From the NCBI GenBank assembly GCA_014846205.1, contig RKAY01000111.1, positions 1 to 11,896 on the forward strand: a DNA stretch of 11,896 nucleotides, read 5' to 3'. The position numbers and the translations under genes are program-made. Under the pieces are notes generated by a model. It did not search any database. It saw only the letters and a list, made by a program, of their open reading frames with translations, and was not told where the DNA came from. Shown one piece after another: positions 6,511 to 11,896 of this stretch (positions are counted from its first letter, which is position 1; every line of letters starts with the position of its first letter). The DNA comes from Collinsella aerofaciens. Lineage in GTDB: Bacteria > Actinomycetota > Coriobacteriia > Coriobacteriales > Coriobacteriaceae.

Positions 6511-7248
6511 ATGGGCTTCTTTGACAAGATGTTCGAGAAGAAAGAGTGCGCGATTTGCGGTACCGAGCTGGGGCTTCTAGGTAAAACCAAAATCAACGAA
6601 GGCTACCTGTGCAAAGAGTGCGCCGGCAAGCTCTCCCCCTACTTCCACGGCTATCGCTCCAGCACCGCGGACGATATCCGCGAGCAACTCGCCTATCGCG
6701 AGGCCAATGCCGAACGCCTGGCTTCGTTCAACCCCACGCGCACGCTGTCTGCCGGGCGCACCAACATCATGCTCGACGAAGACGCGGGTCTGCTGATCAT
6801 TACCTCGCAGAGCCGCTGGCGCGACGCCAATCCCGACATCATCGAGTTCTCACAGGTACTCGGCTGCGATATGGATATCGACGAGCACCGCACCGAGATC
6901 TATCGCGAGACCAAAGACGGCGAGCGCGAGAGCTACAACCCGCCGCGCTACGACCTGGATTATGACTTTAACCTGACCATCCACGTCAACACGCCGTACT
7001 TTACCGAGATCAACCTGCGCGTGAACGACTCCACCATCGATCAGCGTGGTTCCATCGAATACCGCGAGGCCAAGCGCCAGGCAACCGAGGTCCGCGATGC
7101 GCTGGTGCAGCTGCGCCAGGAGACGCGCGACAGCGTCGTGGCTGCCAAGGCTCCCAAGACCGCGGTCACCTGCCCCTTCTGCGGTGCGACCACCATTCCC
7201 GATGCCAGCGGGCGCTGCGAATACTGCGGCGGCGCTATCGGCGCATAG
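6511..7248 (+). CDS. DUF4428-type zinc-ribbon protein
   Basis: The 245-residue protein starts with a treble-clef-like DUF4428 module: CAIC at 13-16 and CKEC at 34-37, then KLSPYFHGYRSST, a conserved-looking signature. DUF4428 proteins are of unknown function. A central region (about 80-175) is rich in predicted beta strands. A helical segment (about 180-213) leads to a C-terminal zinc ribbon, CPFC at 221-224 and CEYC at 236-239. There is no signal peptide or membrane segment, so it should be cytoplasmic. GGGAGG 5 nt before the ATG decides the start. It is the first gene of a plus-strand operon with the YdjG-like and SPFH genes, 24 nt before the next. The shared zinc-ribbon design suggests that these products assemble together, which is inference. 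Confidence 0.88.
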   Translation: MGFFDKMFEKKECAICGTELGLLGKTKINEGYLCKECAGKLSPYFHGYRSSTADDIREQLAYREANAERLASFNPTRTLSAGRTNIMLDEDAGLLIITSQSRWRDANPDIIEFSQVLGCDMDIDEHRTEIYRETKDGERESYNPPRYDLDYDFNLTIHVNTPYFTEINLRVNDSTIDQRGSIEYREAKRQATEVRDALVQLRQETRDSVVAAKAPKTAVTCPFCGATTIPDASGRCEYCGGAIGA

Positions 7249-7272
7249 CACCCGGCACGGAAAGGACCGATC

Positions 7273-8595
7273 ATGGCCTTCGAAAGCGTTAACTATCAGT
7301 GCCCCGCGTGTGGCGGCCCCCTGCATTTTGCCAGCGCCGAGCAAAAGCTCGTCTGCGACTACTGCGACTCGCGCTTTGAAGTCGAAGAAGTCGAGGCACT
7401 CTATCGCGAGCGCCAGGACAAGGCAGACGCCAAAGCCGACGCTGCAGCAGCAGCACCCAAGCCCGCCGCCGACACTGCGGTGCAGGAGCTCGCCCAAAAC
7501 GCCGGCTATATCTGCTCATCGTGCGGCGCCGAGCTAATCTCGGACGGTACCGTCGCCGTTACCACCTGCCCGTATTGCGGCAACCCCGCCGTGGCACCCG
7601 GTCAGCTCTCGGGCGACTTTTCACCCGACCTGGTGATTCCGTTTAAGCTCGAGCGCGACGACGTTATGGCTGCGCTCAAAGAGCATTACAAGGGCAAGAT
7701 CCTGCTGCCCAAGAGCTTTGTCACCGGCAACCACATCGACGAAGTCCAAGGCGTTTACGTGCCGTTTTGGCTTTACGGCGCCCGCGTGGACGGCGAAGTG
7801 TACTTTGATGCTACCAACGAGACCGTGACTGAGGAATCCGATTGTACCGTCACGACCACCGACCACTACGACGCCTACCGTAAAGGCAATATCTCGTTTG
7901 AGCGCGTGCCCGTCGACGGATCGTCCAAGATGCCCGACGGCCACATGGACGCCATCGAACCGTTTGACTACGATGCCCTGCGCCCGTTCTCGGTCGCGTA
8001 TATGCCCGGCTACATCGCCAACCGCTACGACGAGGACTGCGAAACGTGCAAGGCTCGTGCCGAGCGCCGCATGGAGGAAAGCACGATCTCGGCCCTGCGC
8101 GAAACCGTCGTCGACGAGTACGACGATGCCACAGTCGAAAGCAAGCAGCTCGACTACACCTGGGAAAACAGCGATTATGCCCTGTTCCCCGTGTGGATGC
8201 TCTCTACCTCGTGGAACGGCAAGAGCTACCTGTTTGCCATGAACGGCCAGACCGGCCGCATGGTCGGCGAGCTCCCCTGCTCCAAGCCCAAGCTCGCTAT
8301 CGCCTCGGTACTGTTCTTTGTGATTGGATTTGTCCTCTCTCAGATCCTCTTCATGGGTGAGAACGCCTTCGATCCGGATTACCTCGCCTTTGACATCGAG
8401 GGCATCCTCATCAACATCGTCGCGCCGCTGATCATCGTGATCATCGCGGACGTGTTGCTGGTCGGCCAGCTCAAGACAGCCAACGAGGCCACCCACGCCG
8501 ACGAGTACTGCGGCGAGCTCGACCTGGTCGAAAAGCACGACACCTTCAGCCACACCGAGACCACCGTCGTCATGAAGGACGACAAGGACGACTAA
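7273..8595 (+). CDS. TFIIB-type zinc-ribbon membrane protein, YdjG-like
   Basis: The 440-residue protein has two N-terminal zinc ribbons (Cys10/13/28/31 and Cys81/84/99/102) joined by an Ala-rich linker. A large soluble domain (about 115-335, with VIPFKLERDDV and VYVPFWLYGARVDGEVYFDA) follows. Two membrane segments lie near 340-360 and 376-397, and the tail is acidic. This layout and the neighbouring SPFH gene match YdjG of Bacillus subtilis. YdjG is a membrane protein that works with YdjH and YdjI to recruit the phage-shock protein PspA during membrane stress. Similar proteins are often misannotated as PriA helicase because of the ribbons; no helicase motif is present here. AAAGGA lies 6 nt before the ATG. 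The gene is second in the operon, 48 nt before the SPFH gene. The family call is firm for the ribbon-plus-membrane design and moderate for YdjG function. Confidence 0.88.
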   Translation: MAFESVNYQCPACGGPLHFASAEQKLVCDYCDSRFEVEEVEALYRERQDKADAKADAAAAAPKPAADTAVQELAQNAGYICSSCGAELISDGTVAVTTCPYCGNPAVAPGQLSGDFSPDLVIPFKLERDDVMAALKEHYKGKILLPKSFVTGNHIDEVQGVYVPFWLYGARVDGEVYFDATNETVTEESDCTVTTTDHYDAYRKGNISFERVPVDGSSKMPDGHMDAIEPFDYDALRPFSVAYMPGYIANRYDEDCETCKARAERRMEESTISALRETVVDEYDDATVESKQLDYTWENSDYALFPVWMLSTSWNGKSYLFAMNGQTGRMVGELPCSKPKLAIASVLFFVIGFVLSQILFMGENAFDPDYLAFDIEGILINIVAPLIIVIIADVLLVGQLKTANEATHADEYCGELDLVEKHDTFSHTETTVVMKDDKDD

Positions 8596-8643
8596 CCATC
8601 CTGACCAATACCACCCGGCCTTTGACGAGAAAGGAAGATCACC

Positions 8644-9885
8644 ATGGGACTCTTGAAAGCTGGATTGGGTGCTGCCGGCGGCGTCATGGCCGACCAGTGG
8701 AAGGAATTTATCTACTGCGAATCGATGCCCGCTGACGTCTTGGCCTGCAAGGGCAGCAAGCGCACCGGCGGCCGCAGCTCCAACACGCGTGGCGAGGACA
8801 ACGTCATCTCAAACGGCTCCGTCATCGCCGTTAACGATGGTCAGGGCATGCTCGTGGTGCAAAACGGCAAGATCATCGAGGTTGCGCTGGAGCCCGGCGA
8901 GTTCGTCTTTGATACCGGCAGCGAGCCGAGCGTCTTTAGCGGCAATCTGGGCGACTCCATCAAGGAGACCTTCGCCAATATCGGCAGCCGCTTTACCTTT
9001 GGTGGCGACGCGGGCAAGGACCAGCGCGTCTACTTCATCAACACCAAGGAGATCATCGGCAACAAGTACGGCACCGCCTCGCCCGTGCCCTTCCGCGTGG
9101 TCGATAACAACATCGGCCTGGATGTCGACATCTCTGTGCGCTGCAACGGCGAGTATTCGTACCGTATCACCAACCCGCTGCTGTTCTACACCAATGTCTG
9201 CGGCAACGTGACCGATAGCTACACACGCGACAAGATCGACAGCCAGCTTAAGTCCGAGCTGCTCACCGCCCTGCAGCCTGCCTTTGCCAAGATCTCGGAG
9301 ATGGGCATTCGTTACAGCGCCATCCCCGGCCACACCACCGAGCTCGCCCGCGCACTCAACGAGGTCCTCTCGGCCGATTGGCGCGACCTTCGCGGCGTCG
9401 AGATCGTGAGCTTTGGCGTCAACTCCATCGCCGCTTCGCAAGAAGACGAGCAGATGATCAAGGACCTGCAGAAGGCCGCGGTCATGCGCGATCCCACTAT
9501 GGCAGCCGCCAACATCGCCAGTGCCCAGAGCGACGCAATGCGCGCGGCAGCGGCCAACCCCAACGGCGCGATGGCCGGCTTTATGGGCATGGGCATGGCA
9601 GGCGGCATGGGCGGCATGAACGCCAGCCAGCTGTTCGCCGCCGGCCAGGCGCAGCAACAGGCTGCCCCACAGCCGGCTCCGACACCCGCCCCCGCACCGG
9701 CTCCTTCCGCTGCCCCCGCGGCCGGCACGTGGACCTGCAGCTGTGGCGCCACCAACACCGGCAAGTTCTGCCCCGAGTGTGGCAGTCCCGCACCCGCCCC
9801 GGCACCGGCCAAGTGGTTCTGCCCCAACTGCGGCAGCGAAAACGGCGGCAAGTTCTGCAGCAACTGCGGAACGCCCCGGCCCTAG
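8644..9885 (+). CDS. SPFH-domain 'virion core' protein with C-terminal zinc ribbons, YdjI-like
   Basis: The 413-residue protein has an N-terminal amphipathic-looking region and an SPFH/band-7-like domain (about 20-275), with QWKEFIYCESMPADVL typical of the YdjI 'virion core' group. After it come a Met/Gly-rich stretch (309-325, MAGFMGMGMAGGMGGM), a Pro/Ala linker (340-360) and two zinc ribbons. The first is Cys365/367/376/379, opening with CxC and not CxxC. The second is Cys393/396/405/408. SPFH proteins such as flotillins and YdjI form membrane-bound oligomers; in B. subtilis YdjI helps to localise PspA. The upstream YdjG-like gene supports the same kind of assembly here. AGGAAG 6 nt before the ATG sets the start. 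No PspA or YdjH partner lies in the window, so they are either encoded elsewhere or replaced by the neighbours. Confidence 0.9.
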   Translation: MGLLKAGLGAAGGVMADQWKEFIYCESMPADVLACKGSKRTGGRSSNTRGEDNVISNGSVIAVNDGQGMLVVQNGKIIEVALEPGEFVFDTGSEPSVFSGNLGDSIKETFANIGSRFTFGGDAGKDQRVYFINTKEIIGNKYGTASPVPFRVVDNNIGLDVDISVRCNGEYSYRITNPLLFYTNVCGNVTDSYTRDKIDSQLKSELLTALQPAFAKISEMGIRYSAIPGHTTELARALNEVLSADWRDLRGVEIVSFGVNSIAASQEDEQMIKDLQKAAVMRDPTMAAANIASAQSDAMRAAAANPNGAMAGFMGMGMAGGMGGMNASQLFAAGQAQQQAAPQPAPTPAPAPAPSAAPAAGTWTCSCGATNTGKFCPECGSPAPAPAPAKWFCPNCGSENGGKFCSNCGTPRP

Positions 9886-9902
9886 CCCCTCTATCTGGTA
9901 AT

Positions 9903-9918
9903 TGGCGGAGGTCCGCCA
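9903..9918 (+). other. Small hairpin between the SPFH and lipoprotein genes
   Basis: TGGCGG and CCGCCA form a 6-bp stem with an AGGT loop in the 79-nt gap after the SPFH gene. There is no U-tract. It could cause partial termination or mRNA processing, lowering expression of the lipoprotein gene; this is inference. Confidence 0.25.
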
Positions 9919-9964
9919 CCCCCGCATTTGCTTCTATGGGTTTTCACACAAGAAGGAGGACACC

Positions 9965-10807
9965 ATGAAGACAACGTTCAAAAAATCCGTACTCGCATTT
10001 CTGACATGCGTCCTTGCGCTCGCCTTTGCCCTGACGGGCTGCAGCGGCGGCGGCAAAGACCCCAAGGCCAACTTCGTCGGCAGCTGGGAACTCTCGGGTG
10101 GAACCCTGGAGGGCGAAGAGCTGACCGATGAGTACATGAAGATGCTCGAGGATTGGGGTGTCCACTGCGTCCTGATTCTCGATGAGGACGGTACAGGCGC
10201 CCTCGACCTGTTCCTTGAAGTCGTCGACCTTAAATGGGAGGCAAAGGACGCCACCACCGTAACCATCACCGCCGAAGACGAGTCACATGACATGAAGCTC
10301 AAGGACGGCAAGCTCATCCTCGAAGAGGATGACGGCAATCTTGTCTTTACCAAGTCCGACAAGGATCTGTCCGGCACGGTGAAGAAGGATCGCGAGGCGG
10401 CCGAGAAGGAAGAAGAGATCGACGAGGCCGTCGAAGACGACGACGTCCAGAAGATTGAAATCTCCCCCGCCGTCACCGTTGCCGATGACGACCTGTGCAC
10501 CATCACCGTCACCGAGAAGTTCAAGGACGAGTGGGGCGACATCGGCTTTGTCGTCAACATCACCAACAAGAGCGACAAGGACCTGACCTTCTACGCTCCT
10601 TCCGGCAAGACCAACGTCAACGGCACCATGAAGGAACCCTGGTTCTCGGCTCACCTGATGCCCGGCACCAACGCCACTGAGGAATTCACGTTCTCGAACG
10701 GCGAGCTTGACAGCCTTGACGACCTAGCCAACACGACCATCGGCATCGACGCCTACCTGACCGATTCCTACGAGGACGTTGCCTCCTACAGCGCGACCAT
10801 CGCGTAA
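9965..10807 (+). CDS. Putative two-domain lipoprotein
   Basis: The 280-residue product has a clear lipoprotein signal (MKTTFKKSVLAFLTCVLALA, then FALTGCSGG) with lipobox LTGC and Cys26 as the likely lipidation site. Residues 34-133 resemble the lipocalin-like stress/binding domains common in gut bacteria (NFVGSWELSGG start, LILDEDGTGAL, a closing strand NLVFTKS). A charged helical linker (about 139-162, Glu/Lys/Asp-rich) leads to a C-terminal beta-sandwich-like domain (about 165-280; GFVVNITNKSDKDLTFYAPSG), of the type seen in DUF4352/DUF5067-like proteins. These family links are from memory of the fold pattern. GGAGG 5-6 nt before the ATG at 9965 is strong; an upstream in-frame ATG at 9902 has no signal peptide logic and is rejected. 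It is the last gene of the plus-strand operon, followed by two hairpins. Confidence 0.88.
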   Translation: MKTTFKKSVLAFLTCVLALAFALTGCSGGGKDPKANFVGSWELSGGTLEGEELTDEYMKMLEDWGVHCVLILDEDGTGALDLFLEVVDLKWEAKDATTVTITAEDESHDMKLKDGKLILEEDDGNLVFTKSDKDLSGTVKKDREAAEKEEEIDEAVEDDDVQKIEISPAVTVADDDLCTITVTEKFKDEWGDIGFVVNITNKSDKDLTFYAPSGKTNVNGTMKEPWFSAHLMPGTNATEEFTFSNGELDSLDDLANTTIGIDAYLTDSYEDVASYSATIA

Positions 10808-10858
10808 CGGCACGTAACATCAGCCGCGGATTGGCGGACACATCCGCGCACATGCCAA

Positions 10859-10891
10859 GCGGGGCCGCAGGAAATAATCCTGCGGCCCCGC
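10859..10891. terminator. Strong GC-rich hairpin after the lipoprotein gene
   Basis: A perfect 14-bp stem (GCGGGGCCGCAGGA / TCCTGCGGCCCCGC) closes an AATAA loop, 51 nt after the lipoprotein stop. The U-tract is poor on both strands (CGTCTTG on plus). The position between convergent transcription units supports a terminator role, mainly for the plus-strand operon. Confidence 0.7.
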
Positions 10892-10924
10892 CGTCTTGCG
10901 CCGACAGCGCTGCCCATACAAACA

Positions 10925-10963
10925 GGCCGCCCGCCGTTTTTAGATGCGAAACGGTGGGCGGCC
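10925..10963. terminator. Second hairpin of the convergent terminator region
   Basis: A 15-bp stem with one G-T wobble (GGCCGCCCGCCGTTT / AAACGGTGGGCGGCC) closes a 9-nt loop. It is followed by TATCTTT on the plus strand and TGTTTGT on the minus strand. It lies 37 nt past the stop of the minus-strand response regulator gene and probably serves that gene, possibly in both directions. Confidence 0.7.
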
Positions 10964-11000
10964 TATCTTTGCGACGCCGGAACACGGGTGAGCGCGTCGA

Positions 11001-11624
11001 TTACGGGCGCTCCATGTTGGGAACGATGCTGCCCTCAGTCACCGCATGCACGGCCAGGCGCATGATGTTGTCGTAGCCGGTCTTGCTCAGGATCTCCGAG
11101 ATGCGGCGCTTGATGGTGCCCTCGCTCATAAACAGCTCGGCCGCGATCTCGCGACGACTTTTGCCCTCGCAGGCAAGGCGCAAAATCGACAGCTCGACAT
11201 CGTCGAGGGCTGCCGTGCCCGAAAAAATGCTCTCGGGCGGCTTGGGAAACGTGCAGTAGCCAGCCAACGTGGAGCGCATCACGGCGAACAGCTCGTCGAT
11301 ACCGACGTTCTTGTACACAAAGCTATCGACGCCCGCCTCGCGGGCCTGATCGACAAAGGTAATCTCGGGCATGCCTGTCATGATAATGATGCGACACTCA
11401 GGCAGCTGCTCCTTAATGCGTGCCGCCGCCACGATGCCGTTTGAATCGTGTTCGGTGCACACGTCCATCAGTATCATGTCCGGGCGCTCCTTGAGCGCGA
11501 CACCCAAGGCCTCGGAGGCATCGGCGATCGCGGTAACGACGGTCATATCGGGCTGGTCGCCAACGGAGCGCGCCAGGCTCTCGCGCAGGATGGCCTGATC
11601 TTCGACAATTAACACGCGGATCAT
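11001..11624 (-). CDS. LuxR/NarL-family response regulator
   Basis: The 207-residue protein has a receiver domain (about 1-120) and a C-terminal LuxR-type helix-turn-helix (about 140-195). The receiver keeps the acidic pair Glu8/Asp9, the phospho-acceptor Asp54 (in MILMDVCTEHDSNG), Thr83 and the conserved Lys105. The HTH reads LDDVELSILRLACEGKSRREIAAELFMSEGTIKRRISEIL. It should be phosphorylated by the histidine kinase encoded just upstream, whose stop overlaps this start as ATGA. AAAGGAG lies 6 nt before the ATG, inside the kinase's last codons. The segment after Asp54 (CTEHDSNG) differs from the usual MPxMDG, a common variation. Target genes are not evident from the window. Confidence 0.95.
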   Translation of the reverse strand: MIRVLIVEDQAILRESLARSVGDQPDMTVVTAIADASEALGVALKERPDMILMDVCTEHDSNGIVAAARIKEQLPECRIIIMTGMPEITFVDQAREAGVDSFVYKNVGIDELFAVMRSTLAGYCTFPKPPESIFSGTAALDDVELSILRLACEGKSRREIAAELFMSEGTIKRRISEILSKTGYDNIMRLAVHAVTEGSIVPNMERP

Positions 11625-11896
11625 GAGTTTCTCCTTTGGGACGTGTCGTTGGCGTTAAGCGGAATGGATACCGTAAGCGTAAAGGGCGGGGTGGCGTGGA
11701 CCTCGAGGCTGCCACCCAGATCTTGCGCGACATGCCTCATGCCTGGAACACCCGTTCCCTCGCGATACGATACGGGGGCCGGGGACCCGTCGTTAGAAAT
11801 CGTCATGCGCGCGACGGCGTCAGCATCCGTCCCCTCCTGCCACAAGCGCACATGGACCCGATGCGCCTGCGCATGCTTGGTGGCATTGGTCGAGGC
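11621..11896 (-). CDS. Sensor histidine kinase, C-terminal end only
   Basis: Only the last 91 residues are in the window; the frame runs off the right edge with no internal stop, so no start is assigned. The visible part is a HATPase catalytic domain: an N-box (STNATKHAQAHRV), a G1-like box (ISNDGSPAP) and a G2 box followed by GMRHVAQDLGGSLEV, the pattern of NarL-type kinases that pair with LuxR-type regulators. The 4-nt ATGA overlap with the response regulator gene implies translational coupling. The sensory domain and phosphorylated His lie outside, so the signal cannot be guessed. Confidence 0.9.
   Translation of the reverse strand, partial: ASTNATKHAQAHRVHVRLWQEGTDADAVARMTISNDGSPAPVSYREGTGVPGMRHVAQDLGGSLEVHATPPFTLTVSIPLNANDTSQRRNS

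Noticed and set aside
6213..6596. Minus-strand open frame of 127 residues as a functional gene
   Set aside because: It overlaps the start and ribosome site of the plus-strand DUF4428 gene and uses atypical codons; kept only as a possible fragment or repeat.
7273..7600. PriA-type helicase annotation for the double zinc-ribbon protein
   Set aside because: Only zinc ribbons resemble PriA; no Walker or helicase motifs are present and two membrane segments follow.
7621..8553. Minus-strand open frame of 310 residues opposite the YdjG-like gene
   Set aside because: Antisense shadow; Val/Asp/His-rich composition and no recognisable motif.
8809..9927. Minus-strand open frame of 372 residues opposite the SPFH gene
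   Set aside because: Antisense to a well-supported gene, with low-complexity Ala/Gly/Val composition produced by the codon bias of the real strand.
9902..9964. N-terminal extension of the 9965-10807 lipoprotein
   Set aside because: GGAGG just before 9965 and an immediate lipoprotein signal there make the upstream ATG unlikely.

Overview
This window looks like part of a chromosome from a gut actinobacterium of the class Coriobacteriia, most likely Collinsella or a close relative. I infer this from the high-GC codon usage, a LuxR-type regulator fused to a polytopic membrane domain (a family expanded in this class), and the style of the lipoproteins and zinc-ribbon proteins. There is no rRNA, tRNA, CRISPR array or intact insertion sequence. 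The species call is by pattern recognition only.

Left part, minus strand: pyrE (orotate phosphoribosyltransferase, 97-777) is followed by a perfect hairpin at 71-96. Upstream of it lies a probable four-gene operon read from 4483 down to 915. In order it encodes a small membrane-anchored protein, a 520-residue zinc-ribbon / glycine-zipper / Gln-rich protein, and two paralogous lipoproteins. It ends at a hairpin terminator (868-908).

Middle: a 514-residue membrane-spanning LuxR-family regulator (4630-6174, minus) ends at a second copy of the same hairpin. 39 bp of the two copies are identical, so this is a dispersed repeat used as a terminator. A 336-bp divergent intergenic region (6175-6510) holds a third, differently armed hairpin that shares a GTCCCC loop motif. 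It also holds a protein-like open frame with atypical codon use.

Right part, plus strand: a four-gene operon (6511-10807) encodes a DUF4428-type zinc-ribbon protein, a TFIIB-type zinc-ribbon protein with two C-terminal membrane segments (YdjG-like), an SPFH 'virion core' protein with two C-terminal zinc ribbons (YdjI-like), and a lipoprotein. In Bacillus subtilis, YdjG and YdjI act with YdjH and a PspA homologue in a membrane-stress assembly. No PspA or YdjH is visible here. Two strong hairpins (10859-10963) separate this operon from a convergent minus-strand two-component system: a LuxR/NarL-type response regulator (11001-11624) and the C-terminal end of its histidine kinase, cut by the window edge and overlapping it by an ATGA.

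Taken together, 868-10807 looks like an envelope-associated region. Two divergent operons each combine zinc-ribbon scaffold proteins with exported lipoproteins, with a membrane-bound regulator between them. A joint role in sensing or withstanding envelope stress is inference, not demonstrated.
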